From Streptantibioticus silvisoli (GTDB lineage Bacteria > Actinomycetota > Actinomycetes > Streptomycetales > Streptomycetaceae), in assembly GCF_027947535.2 (NCBI RefSeq), contig NZ_JAAGKO020000002.1, positions 186,001 through 250,000 of the forward strand: DNA of 64,000 nucleotides, read 5' to 3'. Below, piece after piece: positions 25,204 to 33,417 of the stretch. The translations under genes and the position numbers were made by a program. Position 1 is the first letter of the stretch. Each line of letters begins with the position of its first letter. The notes under the pieces are model-generated. The model was not told the DNA's origin. It saw only the letters and a list, made by a program, of their open reading frames with translations, and ran no database searches.

Positions 25204-25560
25204 GTGTACGACTTGGACGCGGCACCCTCGGAACTCAATCGTCCAAAAGGCCCGGACCCGCAGAGAGCATGCGTGAACTGTCAGAATCCCGCTTCACCGT
25301 CCGACCAGACCGTTCTTCGCCCCCGGACGCTGAGTGAGACCGATGCGGCGATTTTGCAATTACTTGCCGCAGGTTCGTCCAGCGTGAAGATCGCCACGCA
25401 TCTGCACATGAGCCGGCAGGCCGTTGATTACCACATTCATGCGATGTTGCGGTCGCTCAAGGCGGTGAACCGCCCGGGGCTGGTGTCCAAGGCGTACACG
25501 CTGGGCATCATGGTCGTCGATTCCTGGCCGCCGCGGGTGTGGCCTGACTGCGTGGGCTGA
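25204..25560 (+). CDS. LuxR-type HTH regulator containing a TTA codon
   Basis: 118 residues from GTG at 25204, with GGAG about 5 bases upstream; the open frame extends further up but without a ribosome site. The N-terminal third holds CVNCQN (a possible CxxC). Residues about 45-105 are a LuxR/NarL-type helix-turn-helix: LSETDAAILQLLAAGSSSVK then MSRQAVDYHIHAMLRSL. Codon 53 (25360-25362) is the rare leucine codon TTA, so in Streptomyces translation would depend on the bldA tRNA and development. It follows the biosynthetic operon on the same strand and is the natural candidate for its pathway regulator. Confidence 0.82.
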   Translation: MYDLDAAPSELNRPKGPDPQRACVNCQNPASPSDQTVLRPRTLSETDAAILQLLAAGSSSVKIATHLHMSRQAVDYHIHAMLRSLKAVNRPGLVSKAYTLGIMVVDSWPPRVWPDCVG

Positions 25561-25836
25561 TCCGCGGGGCGGGGCGGGAGGGTCCGGGGCGCGCGGATCG
25601 CTCCGCGGCGGTCTGCGGGTCCGCCGGTGCGGCGGTGCGCCCGTGCGGCGATGCGCCCGTGCGCCGGTGAGGTGGTGCCCCGGGGTGCCGGTGCGGCGGT
25701 GCGCCCGTGAGGTGGTCCGCCCGCGAGGCGGTGCCCCGGGGCCGCCGGTGAGACTGCGCCGGCTTCCGCCAACCGTTCGCTGACGCCGGTTCCCCGGGGC
25801 GCCGGAGCGAGTGCCCGGCCCCCGGGCGCCGGTGCG
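25561..25836. other. non-coding G/C repeats between convergent genes
   Basis: The stretch is filled with short imperfect repeats of ggtgcggcggtgcgcccgtg type between convergent regulator genes. No gene is supported. Confidence 0.5.
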
Positions 25837-26370
25837 TCAGATCGTGGTGACGCGGTTGACCAGGGCGCTCGCCAGCAGGGAGAGTTCGCCGCGTTGCGCG
25901 TCGGTGAGGTCCGCGGTCAGGGCGTGGACGCGCCGGCCGGCGTCCTCGGTGATCTCGCGGGCGACTTCGTGTCCCCGGTCGGTCAGCGAGACCAGCACGG
26001 AGCGCTTGTCGTGCGGCGCGGGGGCCCGGCGGACCAGCTCGCGGCGTTCGGCCCGGTCGACCAGGCCGGTCAGGCTCGACTTGTCCAGCCCCAGGTGCCG
26101 GGCGAGTTCCTGCATGCCGGGCTCGCGGTCGCGCAGCACGCCCAGCAGCCGCAGCTGGATGATCGACAGCCCGTGCTCGGCGGCGACCTTCCCCAGCGTG
26201 CCCTGTACCAGGAACGACAGCTGGGCCAGGCTGTCCACGATCCCCAGGTCCGCCGTCCGCGCCTGCGGCGGTCCGCCGCCCGCACCGGCCGGCGCCGGTG
26301 ATGTCCCCCCGGCGGGCTCGTCCGGGCGCGGTCGTACGGAGTGCGGGGCGGGCGTGGCGTCGTTCGGCAT
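25837..26370 (-). CDS. MarR family transcriptional regulator
   Basis: 177 residues from the ATG at 26370, preceded by GAGG; the longer frame from 26424 would start inside the operator. After a Pro/Gly-rich N-terminal 35 residues comes a MarR winged helix: GLSIIQLRLLGVLRDREPGM, LARHLGLDKSSLTGLVDRAERRELV, then the wing APHDKRSVLVSLTDRG. It diverges from a quinone-oxidoreductase-like gene across a perfect inverted repeat, which it very likely binds. Confidence 0.9.
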   Translation of the reverse strand: MPNDATPAPHSVRPRPDEPAGGTSPAPAGAGGGPPQARTADLGIVDSLAQLSFLVQGTLGKVAAEHGLSIIQLRLLGVLRDREPGMQELARHLGLDKSSLTGLVDRAERRELVRRAPAPHDKRSVLVSLTDRGHEVAREITEDAGRRVHALTADLTDAQRGELSLLASALVNRVTTI

Positions 26371-26390
26371 GACCTCATCGTAATTGACGT

Positions 26391-26429
26391 AGTACGTGGC
26401 ACCAATTAATTTGATTGGTGCCACGTACT
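26391..26429. promoter_or_regulatory. 16-bp perfect inverted repeat, MarR operator candidate
   Basis: Left arm 26391-26406 (agtacgtggcaccaat), 7-base spacer, right arm 26414-26429, fully complementary. It is in the AT-richer gap between the divergent MarR and oxidoreductase genes and would cover promoters in both directions. Confidence 0.85.
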
Positions 26430-26489
26430 AATCCTGGATGGCGGTCCCGGGCACCGGCCCGCTCCGCGCCGGGGACGAATGGAGTCACC

Positions 26490-27452
26490 ATGCACGCCGC
26501 CGTCGTCCGCTCGTTCGACCGCCCGCCGCGCTACGAGGAGTTCGCCACCCCCGACCCCGCCGAGGGCCGGGTCCTGGTGGACGTGCTGGCGGCCGGCCTG
26601 CACCCCCGCGTCCGCTCCGGCGCCAACGGCACCCACTACACCAGCGACGGGCACCTGCCCCTGGTCCCCGGCGTCGACGGGGTCGGCCGGCTGCCCGACG
26701 GGCGGCGGGTGTACTTCGTGGCCGACGACGACGCGCCCGGCACGATGGCCGAACGCACGCTCCTGGACCCGCGCCGCGCCGTTCCGTTGCCGCCGGACGC
26801 CGACCCGGTGATCGTCGCCGCCGCCATGAACCCCGCCATGTCCTCGTGGGTGGCGCTGCGCCGCCGGGTCTCCTTCCAGCCGGGGCAGAGCGTGCTGGTG
26901 CTGGGCGCCACCGGCAACGCCGGGCGGATGGCCGTGCAGATCGCCCGCCACCTCGGCGCGGCCGACGTCGTCGCCGCCGGCCGCGACCCGCGGCGGCTGG
27001 ACCTGCTCCCCGGCCTCGGCGCCACCCGGGTGGTGTCGCTGGCCGGCGACCCGGACCTGGCGGCGGAACGGGTCGGCGAGGCGGCCGCGGACGTCGACGT
27101 GGTGATCGACTACACCTGGGGCCACCCCACCCAACTGGCCATCCCCGCCGTGCTCACCCGCCGCACCGAACGCAGCGCCCCGCTGGACTGGATCCAGATC
27201 GGCTCCATGGCCGGGCCGGACATCACCCTGCCCTCCTTCGTGCTGCGCGCCGCCAACCTGCGGATCATGGGCAGCGGCCAGGGCTCCCTCACCGCCGCCG
27301 GCATCGTCGCCGAACTGCCGTCCCTGGTACGCGAACTCACCGCCGGCACCCTCACCGCCGCCGCGCTGCCGCTGCCGCTGTCCCAGGTCGAACGGGCCTG
27401 GACCGCCCCCACCGAACCGGGTAGCCGCGTCGTCTTCACCACTTCTGCCTAG
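26490..27452 (+). CDS. quinone oxidoreductase-like MDR enzyme
   Basis: 320 residues from the ATG at 26490 (MHAAVVRSFDRPPRYEEF), GGAG upstream. The N-terminal GroES-like part contains VLVDVLAAGLHPRVRSGANG; the Rossmann domain has SVLVLGATGNAGRMAVQIARHLGAADVVAAGRD for NAD(P) binding. There are no zinc-binding cysteines. Divergent from the MarR gene and probably its target in response to a phenolic or electrophilic compound. Substrate unknown. Confidence 0.88.
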   Translation: MHAAVVRSFDRPPRYEEFATPDPAEGRVLVDVLAAGLHPRVRSGANGTHYTSDGHLPLVPGVDGVGRLPDGRRVYFVADDDAPGTMAERTLLDPRRAVPLPPDADPVIVAAAMNPAMSSWVALRRRVSFQPGQSVLVLGATGNAGRMAVQIARHLGAADVVAAGRDPRRLDLLPGLGATRVVSLAGDPDLAAERVGEAAADVDVVIDYTWGHPTQLAIPAVLTRRTERSAPLDWIQIGSMAGPDITLPSFVLRAANLRIMGSGQGSLTAAGIVAELPSLVRELTAGTLTAAALPLPLSQVERAWTAPTEPGSRVVFTTSA

Positions 27453-27671
27453 GCGGCGGCTGCTGGGGGTGCCGGCCCTCGCTCGGGGTGCCGGCTTCCG
27501 CTTGAGGCGGTGGACTCTGCTCGGGGTGCCGGGTTCCGCCCGGGGGGCCGACTCCACTGGGGTGCCGGCTTCGGTCACCCCGTCGGGCGCCGCACCGCGA
27601 ACTGCCGGTTGGCCAAGGCAGGGAAGGAACGGGCCGATGCCGTCCGTTCCGGAGCAGCACCCGTTCAGCAG
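27453..27671. other. intergenic with a gctcggggtgccgg-type repeat
   Basis: Three imperfect copies of gctcggggtgccgg lie between about 27480 and 27565 after the oxidoreductase stop. No gene is seen. Confidence 0.45.
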
Positions 27672-27689
27672 GTAACTTGGTTAAGTTAC
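27672..27689. promoter_or_regulatory. inverted repeat upstream of MarR gene
   Basis: GTAACTT-GGTT-AAGTTAC is a perfect 7-base inverted repeat ending 24 bases before the MarR start at 27714. It is in the position of an autoregulatory operator overlapping the promoter. Confidence 0.75.
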
Positions 27690-27713
27690 TTGTCCATCTG
27701 CTAGGTTTCCGCC

Positions 27714-28202
27714 ATGCCTCGGAAGCCTCCTGCCGCGCGGCAGCCGTCCGGCGCGGTCGCCCGCCGGCTCGGCGTGGCGGTCAAGCGTCTGCGGTCCCGG
27801 CTGCGGGAGGAGGCGGGGCTGCACGCGACGGGCCTGTCGATCTCCCAACTGGGCGTACTGGCCACCGTGGTACGTGAGGGGCCGGTGACGGCGGCCCGGC
27901 TGGCCCAGCTGGAACACGTCAGCCCGCAGTCGATCGCGCAGAACCTGGCGGTGCTCAAGGCGGCCGGGCTGGTACGCGGTGAGCGCGATCCGGACGACGG
28001 CCGCAAGGTCCTGGTCCACGCGCGGGAGCCGGCGGCCCTGCTCCTGGCCTCGTTGGACACCCAGGGGCAGTCGTTCCTGGCGCGTGCGATCGAGCAGCTC
28101 GTGCCGGACGCGGAACGCGCGGATCTGGAACGGGCCATCGAGCTGCTGGAGCGCCTGGCCGCGGCCGACCTCCGCCCGCCCGGCGACAGCGCCGACCGGT
28201 AA
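27714..28202 (+). CDS. MarR family transcriptional regulator
   Basis: 162 residues. The winged helix is LSISQLGVLATVVREGPVTAARLAQLEHVSPQSIAQNLAVLKAAGLVRGERDPDDGRKVLVHA, about residues 42-105, with a C-terminal dimerisation helix. An inverted repeat lies just upstream. The downstream isochorismatase-like gene on the same strand (165 bases away) may be under its control. Confidence 0.9.
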   Translation: MPRKPPAARQPSGAVARRLGVAVKRLRSRLREEAGLHATGLSISQLGVLATVVREGPVTAARLAQLEHVSPQSIAQNLAVLKAAGLVRGERDPDDGRKVLVHAREPAALLLASLDTQGQSFLARAIEQLVPDAERADLERAIELLERLAAADLRPPGDSADR

Positions 28203-28218
28203 CACCGTCAGCCGATCG

Positions 28219-28292
28219 CACCGCCGCACCGCCAACCCGGCCGTACCGTCCGCACATCACACCGCCGCACCGCCGCACCGCCAACCCGGCCG
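28219..28292. repeat. 25-bp direct repeat
   Basis: The sequence caccgccgcaccgccaaccc followed by ggccg occurs at 28219-28243 and 28268-28292, in the gap between the MarR and isochorismatase genes. Function unknown. Confidence 0.7.
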
Positions 28293-28367
28293 CCCCGCCG
28301 GCGAATCACCCCGCCGCCCCGCCGACCGCCCACCCTTCCGTAACACCGCTGAACCCAGGGAGAACCC

Positions 28368-28976
28368 GTGAGCACCCCCGCCCCCGCCCCCGCCTTCGAC
28401 CCCAGCCGCACCGCGTTGCTGGTGATGGACTTCCAGCCCGCGATCCTCGCCGCGCTGCCCGGTCTCGACGACCCCGGTGCGCTGGTCGGCCGGGTCGCGG
28501 GTGCGATCGAGGACATACGCGCCCACGGTGGCACCGTCGCCTACGTCCGGGTCGCCTTCACCGAGAAGGACTGGGACGCCGTTCCGGAGACCAACGCCAT
28601 GTTCGCCACCGTCGCCCGGTACCGGGCCATGCACGACGAGGCGCCGGAGACGGCCGTTCTGGACGGTCTCGCGCCGCGCGAGGGCGACATCGTGGTGCGC
28701 AAGACCCGTTTCGGCGCGCTGTCCACCACCGATCTCGACGCGCGGCTGCGGGAGCGCGGCATCGACACGCTGGTCCTGGCGGGCATCAGTACCAGCGGGG
28801 TGGTGCTGTCCACCGTCATCGACGCCGCCGACCGCGACTACCGCCTGTACGTGCTGTCCGACGCCGTGGCCGACCCGGACGCCGAGGCGCACCGCGTCCT
28901 GCTGGCCAGCGTCTTCCCCTCGCGCGCCCAGGTCACCGACACCGCCGGGCTGCGCGGCCTCCTGACCGGCAACTGA
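28368..28976 (+). CDS. isochorismatase-fold hydrolase
   Basis: 202 residues from GTG at 28368 with GGGAGAA upstream. The isochorismatase-like fold is shown by TALLVMDFQPAILAAL near the start, DIVVRKTRFGAL with the catalytic Lys, and LVLAGISTSGVVLSTVIDAADRDY. In nicotinamidase-type relatives the last motif has a catalytic Cys (TDxCV); here Val occupies that place, as in true isochorismatases such as PhzD. The substrate is therefore probably not an amide. It converges with a paralogue at 29031. Confidence 0.87.
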   Translation: MSTPAPAPAFDPSRTALLVMDFQPAILAALPGLDDPGALVGRVAGAIEDIRAHGGTVAYVRVAFTEKDWDAVPETNAMFATVARYRAMHDEAPETAVLDGLAPREGDIVVRKTRFGALSTTDLDARLRERGIDTLVLAGISTSGVVLSTVIDAADRDYRLYVLSDAVADPDAEAHRVLLASVFPSRAQVTDTAGLRGLLTGN

Positions 28977-28983
28977 CGTCGAC

Positions 28984-29011
28984 CGCCGCACGCGTGCCCG
29001 CGCGTGCGGCG
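28984..29011. terminator. hairpin between convergent genes
   Basis: Perfect 11-base arms at 28984-28994 (cgccgcacgcg) and 29001-29011 with a 6-base loop. It lies between the stops of two convergent genes, so it could serve as a bidirectional terminator. Confidence 0.75.
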
Positions 29012-29030
29012 CCCGGGAACCCGCCGGTGC

Positions 29031-29591
29031 CTACCGCGCGAGGGTCGTCGTCCACTCCTCGACGGTCGTGACCCGGGCCTGGCGGGGGAAGACCTTCTCC
29101 GTCAGGACGCGGTGCACTTCGGGGTCGTCGTCGAGGCAGGCGTCGGCCAGGACCGTGAGGTCGAAGTCGAGGTCGGCGGCCTGGCGGAGGGTGGACAGCA
29201 CGACGCCGCTGGTCGCGATGCCGGTGAGGACGAGCCCGTGGATACCGCCCGCGCGCAGCACGACGTCGAGGTCGCTGCCGGCGAACGCGCTGACCCGGCG
29301 CTTGGTCACCACGACGTCCTCCGGCCGGGGCGCGACGTCCGGGTGGATCGCGGCACCGGGGTCGCCCTCCGCGAAGGCGCCGCTCGTCGCGATCCGGCCG
29401 AACGAGGCGTTGCGCGCGCTGACCTCGGGGTGGCCGGTCCGGAAGCCGACGGCCACGTGGATCACCGGCAGCCCGGCGGCGCGGGCCGCGTCGATCGCGC
29501 CGCGCAGCCGCGGCAGGTAGTCGCCGTCCCGGTCGAACCGTTCCACGATGGACCGCTGTACGTCCATCACCAGCAGGGCGCTCGTCGCCAT
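29031..29591 (-). CDS. isochorismatase-fold hydrolase (paralogue)
   Basis: 186 residues from the ATG at 29591 (AAGGAAA upstream). MATSALLVMDVQRSIVERFD opens the fold, DVVVTKRRVSAFAGSDLDVVLRAGG carries the catalytic Lys, and LTGIATSGVVLSTLRQAADLDF again lacks the cysteine of nicotinamidase-type enzymes. It shares these features with the convergent gene at 28368, so the pair may have arisen by inverted duplication or act in the same pathway. Confidence 0.87.
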   Translation of the reverse strand: MATSALLVMDVQRSIVERFDRDGDYLPRLRGAIDAARAAGLPVIHVAVGFRTGHPEVSARNASFGRIATSGAFAEGDPGAAIHPDVAPRPEDVVVTKRRVSAFAGSDLDVVLRAGGIHGLVLTGIATSGVVLSTLRQAADLDFDLTVLADACLDDDPEVHRVLTEKVFPRQARVTTVEEWTTTLAR

Positions 29592-29771
29592 GGCGGAGTT
29601 TCCTTTCCCGTTCACCGCGGCGCCCCGGAGCGCGCCGCGCAGTTCTCGTTCGTCATACCGGTCCCGCTCCCGACAACGGTCCCGTTCCCCACGCGGGTCC
29701 CGTTCCCCACGACGGCCCCGCGGCGACGGACGTCCCGCCGACCGCGAGCACCCCGCCCGTCGTGGACCCCC

Positions 29772-31694
29772 TCACCCCGGCGCGTCCGCGCCGGACCCCT
29801 TCGGGTCGTCGGCCGGATCGTCCGCCAGGCCGTCCCCCGGCCGGTGCTTGCCGCGCAGTACCGACGCGACGGCGGAGACCACCGCCATGCCGGCGGCCAC
29901 CCCGAAGACGATCACCAGGCCGTGGTGGAACGGGCCGGCGACCAGGCGGGAGAAGAAGCCGGCGCCGGTGAGCGTCCGGTGTTGCGCCGCCGACAGGTGG
30001 GCGAGCACACCGCTGGGGGTGAGCAGGTGCTCGATGGGGTTGTTGCCGAGGAACGTGGCGAACAGCGTGCTCACCGGTGGCAGCGACGCGACCTGGTGCG
30101 CGGTGCCGGCGGGCACACCGTGCGCCTGGAGTCCGCGGCTGAGGGTGCCCGGCAGGGAGGTCGCCAGCCCGGAGACCATCAGGGAGAAGAACACGCCGAT
30201 GGACAGGGCGGTGCCGGAGTTCTGGAACGTGGAGCGCATCCCGGACGCCACGCCCCGGTACCGCGGCGGCACGCTGCCCATGATCGAGGACGTGTTGGGC
30301 GCGGAGAACATGCCCTGGCCGAGTCCGTTGAGCAGGAGCAGCAGGGCGAAGAGCGGATAGTCGAAGTCCACCGGGAGCAGCAGCAGCCCGATGAACGAGC
30401 AGGCCACCACGATCAGTCCGGCCGTGGAGAACAGCCGGGCGCCGAACCGGTCGGACAGGAAGCCCGATATCGGCCCCGCGATCAGGAAGCCGCAGGTCAA
30501 CGGGAGCATGAAGATGCCGGCCCACAACGGTGTGTCCTCGAAGCGGTAGCCGTGCAGGGGCAGCCAGATGCCCTGGAGCCAGATGATCAGCATGAACTGG
30601 AGGCCGCCGCGCGCGATGGCGGTCAGCAGGGCCGCCAGGTTGCCCGCCGCGAACGCCCGCACCTTGAACAGCGCGAGCTCGAACATCGGCTCCTTGACGC
30701 GCGTTTCGGTGACGCAGAAGACCACCAGCAGCAGCACGCCGCCGAACAGGCCGCCCAGCACCTTGGGGTTGCCCCAGCCGGTGGCGCTGCCGCCGTACGG
30801 CTGGATGCCGTAGGTGATGGCGGCCAGCAGGATGCCCGCGCCCGCCGCGAACGTGATGTTGCCGACCCAGTCGATCCGGCCGCGCCGCCCGATCGAGGTC
30901 TCCCGCAGGCTCAGGTAGGACCAGACCGTGCCCACGACGCTGATCGGCACGCTCACCCAGAACACCGCGCGCCAGTCGATGGCGGCGAGCAGGCCGCCCG
31001 CCAGCAGCCCGAGGAACTGCCCGGCGAGCGCGGTGATCTGGTTGATGCCCAGCGCCGTGCCGCGCTGCCGGGAGGGGAAGGCGTCGGTGAGGATCGCCGC
31101 CGAGTTGGCGGTGAGCATCGAACCGCCGAAGGCCTGCACTATGCGCCAGACGATGAGCCAGAGCGCGCCGTGGCCGCCGTGGAACGGGTCCAGGGAGAGG
31201 GCCACCGAGGCGACGGCGAACACCAGGAAGCCCCGGTTGTAGATCTTGACCCGGCCGAACATGTCGCCGAGCCGGCCCAGCACCACCACCAGGACGGCCG
31301 ACACCAGCAGGTAGCCCAGGATCATCCACAGCAGGTAGCCGATGTTGCCGGGCGCGAGCGGGTCGAGGCCGATGCCCCGGAAGATCGCGGGCAGCGAGAT
31401 GATCACGATGGAGGCGTCCATCGTGGCGATCAGCACGCCGAGCGTGGTGTTGGACAGCGCGATCCACTTGTAGTTCGGTCCGACCGGTGAGCTGCGCAGC
31501 CGCTCGGCCCGGCTGAGCCGACCACCGCCGCCCCTGCCCCCGGCTCCGGTGCCGTTTCCCGTGCCGCCGCTGCCGTTTCCGGTGCCGCCGCCGGTGCCGT
31601 TTCCCGTGCCGCCGCTGCCGTTTCCGGTGCCGCCGCCGGTGCCGTTTCCCGTGCCGCCGCTGCCGCCGCTGCCCGTGGGGCGCTCGCCGCTCAC
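29772..31694 (-). CDS. MFS multidrug efflux transporter (EmrB/QacA type) with Gly-rich N-terminal repeats
   Basis: 640 residues from GTG at 31694. Residues 8-55 are low-complexity Gly/Thr/Asn/Ser repeats encoded by a 45-base tandem repeat. About 14 membrane segments follow, starting WIALSNTTLGVLIATMDASIVIISLP, the DHA2 family motif with Asp in the first segment. LGRLGDMFGRVKIYNRGF is the conserved loop 2-3. The start overlaps the stop of the MarR gene by 4 bases (GTGA), so the pump and its repressor are co-transcribed and coupled. Confidence 0.9.
   Translation of the reverse strand: MSGERPTGSGGSGGTGNGTGGGTGNGSGGTGNGTGGGTGNGSGGTGNGTGAGGRGGGGRLSRAERLRSSPVGPNYKWIALSNTTLGVLIATMDASIVIISLPAIFRGIGLDPLAPGNIGYLLWMILGYLLVSAVLVVVLGRLGDMFGRVKIYNRGFLVFAVASVALSLDPFHGGHGALWLIVWRIVQAFGGSMLTANSAAILTDAFPSRQRGTALGINQITALAGQFLGLLAGGLLAAIDWRAVFWVSVPISVVGTVWSYLSLRETSIGRRGRIDWVGNITFAAGAGILLAAITYGIQPYGGSATGWGNPKVLGGLFGGVLLLVVFCVTETRVKEPMFELALFKVRAFAAGNLAALLTAIARGGLQFMLIIWLQGIWLPLHGYRFEDTPLWAGIFMLPLTCGFLIAGPISGFLSDRFGARLFSTAGLIVVACSFIGLLLLPVDFDYPLFALLLLLNGLGQGMFSAPNTSSIMGSVPPRYRGVASGMRSTFQNSGTALSIGVFFSLMVSGLATSLPGTLSRGLQAHGVPAGTAHQVASLPPVSTLFATFLGNNPIEHLLTPSGVLAHLSAAQHRTLTGAGFFSRLVAGPFHHGLVIVFGVAAGMAVVSAVASVLRGKHRPGDGLADDPADDPKGSGADAPG
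31545..31665 (-). repeat. 45-bp tandem repeat encoding a Gly-rich tail
   Basis: The unit gtgccgtttcccgtgccgcc followed by gctgccgtttccggtgccgccgccg repeats about two and a half times. It encodes the 15-residue repeat GGGTGNGSGGTGNGT at the cytoplasmic N-terminus of the MFS pump. Copy number is likely to vary between strains. Confidence 0.85.
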
Positions 31695-32149
31695 AGCCGT
31701 TCCGCCAGCCGGTGCAGCAGGGGCAGCACGGATGCCAGTACGTCCCGTTCGGCCGGGGTGAACTCCCCGCCCAGCACGTCCGTGAGCCGCTGTACGGACT
31801 CCGATCTGCGCTCCACCAGCACCTTCCGTCCCTCCTCGGTGATCGTGATGACGGCCCGCCGCCCGTCCGCCGCGTCCTGGCCGCGCCGGACGAGCCCGCG
31901 CTCCTCCAGCGCGGCCAGGGTGGCGGCCATGGCCTGCGGCCGTACGTGCTCCAGCTCGGCCAGCGAGCCGGGTGAGTCCGGGCCGTCGCCGCCGAGGCGG
32001 GCCAGCACGGAGACACCGGACAGCGACACGTCGCCCACGGCGTGCGTCTGCCGCAGCCGCCGGGTGATGCGGGAGACGGCGAGCCGCAGACCGGAGGCGA
32101 GCGTCGCGGCGTCGCCGGACGGCTGGTCGGGGAGAGGATCGGAAGTCAC
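31691..32149 (-). CDS. MarR family regulator of the coupled efflux pump
   Basis: 152 residues from GTG at 32149 (VTSDPLPDQPSGDAATLA). The MarR winged helix covers about 40-105: VSLSGVSVLARLGGDGPDSPGSLAELEHVRPQAMAATLAALEERGLVRRGQDAADGRRAVITITEEG. The frame is open further upstream, but the sequence there (AT-rich attactaacaataggcttatc) looks like the promoter. The pump gene overlaps its stop. Confidence 0.88.
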   Translation of the reverse strand: MTSDPLPDQPSGDAATLASGLRLAVSRITRRLRQTHAVGDVSLSGVSVLARLGGDGPDSPGSLAELEHVRPQAMAATLAALEERGLVRRGQDAADGRRAVITITEEGRKVLVERRSESVQRLTDVLGGEFTPAERDVLASVLPLLHRLAERL

Positions 32150-32263
32150 GATTACTAACAATAGGCTTATCAGTTGAACGTAACTACCTCCGCCACGCGC
32201 CACCCCGCCGAGCCGCGCCCTCTGCGCCCTCTGCCGACCCCCGCCGCGCCCCGCACGAAAAAA

Positions 32264-32309
32264 CGCCCCGGCCCCCACCGGCTTCGAAAAGCCGGTGGGG
32301 GCCGGGGCG
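32264..32309 (-). terminator. strong rho-independent terminator of the GH16 gene
   Basis: A 21-base perfect stem (32264-32284 with 32289-32309) with a 4-base loop is followed, on the minus strand, by TTTTTTCG. It lies after the minus-strand glucanase stop at 32452 and before the MarR gene. Confidence 0.9.
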
Positions 32310-32451
32310 GCGGGTCGCGCCGGTCAGCCGGTGGAGGGGCCGGGCCGGTGCGGGCCCGCGAAGGGCTGGTCGGCGGGGCCGGGACCGCGGCTGACGTCGT
32401 GGTGCGTCAGCCGCGGGACCTGGCCGGCGCCGCCGGTGGAACCGGTGGGAC

Positions 32452-33417
32452 TCAGCTGCCGGCCTTCTCGTACGCGGCGAACCAGTCCACGCTCATCGCG
32501 GCACCGGACGTCGTGTCGGCCGACGGCGAGGTGCAGCCGCAGACCTTGTTCGGGTACGAGCCGCCGATCGCCAGGTCGAAGATGGCGTAGAAGCCGTGGT
32601 CGATCGCCGCCGCCCACACGGAGGCGGACACCTGGCTCTGGTCGACCGTGTAGGTCAGCGCGCCGTCGAGGTAGAACCGCAGCTGCTCGTCGGAGGCGTT
32701 GGTGCGGTCGATGATCGCCGAGTAGGTGTGGTACCCGGTCTGGCAGCCGGAGCAGGCCTGGAGACCGCTGCTGATCCCGTCGGGGTCGTTGCACTCGCCG
32801 GCCCACACGTCGCAGTGGAACGTGGTGGAGTGCTCGCTCAGCGCGTTGACGTCCTCCATGATGTCGTACTCGCCGATGCTCGGCCAGTTCGTCGCCGCGA
32901 CGGGACGGGCCGCCGCGCCGAGGGCCCAGAACGCCGGCCAGTACCCCAGGCCCGAGGCCGGGTTGGGCTGCTCGATCGAGGCGCTCATCTCCAGCTCCCC
33001 GCCGGCCGGGGCGGCGAAGTCGGTGCGCTGCGTCTCCACGCGCCCGGACGTCCAGTTGCCCGATCCGTCGCGTATCGCCTTGATCACCAGGTGGCCGCTG
33101 CCGTCCTGGTAGACGTTGGCGGTGGAGGTGGTGTCGGTCTCGACCTCACCGGTGCCCCAGGCGGCCGCGCCGCCGGCGTACCCGGTGCCGGTGTCGTAGA
33201 GCCAGTCGCTGGTGTTCAGGCCGGTGTTGGCCGCGCCGTTGAAGTCGTCGCTGAACGCGGTCGTCCAGCCGGTCGGCGGGGCGGGCACGTCGGACGGGGC
33301 GGTCACCCCCGCCGCTCCCGCGGAGCTGGCGGGCATCGCCAGCCCCAGCAGGGCGGCGACGGGAAGCAGAAGAGCGGAGAACAAGGCTGTGCGGCGACGC
33401 TTGACGAGTGTGCGCAT
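32452..33417 (-). CDS. secreted GH16 family beta-glucanase
   Basis: 321 residues with a clear signal peptide (MRTLVKRRRT, hydrophobic LFSALLLPVAALLGLAMP, likely cleavage after the SSAGAAG region). The GH16 catalytic motif is EYDIMED at 183-189 (nucleophile E183, D185, acid/base E188). A DGALTYTVD strand and VDWFAAYEKAG end match the jelly-roll fold. Length matches single-domain GH16 1,3(4)-beta-glucanases. It would hydrolyse extracellular beta-glucans. A strong terminator follows. Confidence 0.92.
   Translation of the reverse strand: MRTLVKRRRTALFSALLLPVAALLGLAMPASSAGAAGVTAPSDVPAPPTGWTTAFSDDFNGAANTGLNTSDWLYDTGTGYAGGAAAWGTGEVETDTTSTANVYQDGSGHLVIKAIRDGSGNWTSGRVETQRTDFAAPAGGELEMSASIEQPNPASGLGYWPAFWALGAAARPVAATNWPSIGEYDIMEDVNALSEHSTTFHCDVWAGECNDPDGISSGLQACSGCQTGYHTYSAIIDRTNASDEQLRFYLDGALTYTVDQSQVSASVWAAAIDHGFYAIFDLAIGGSYPNKVCGCTSPSADTTSGAAMSVDWFAAYEKAGS

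Noticed and set aside
28203-28367. CRISPR-like array of caccgccg repeats
   Set aside because: Repeats are imperfect, run together without unique spacers and have no cas genes nearby; they are GC-rich slippage repeats.
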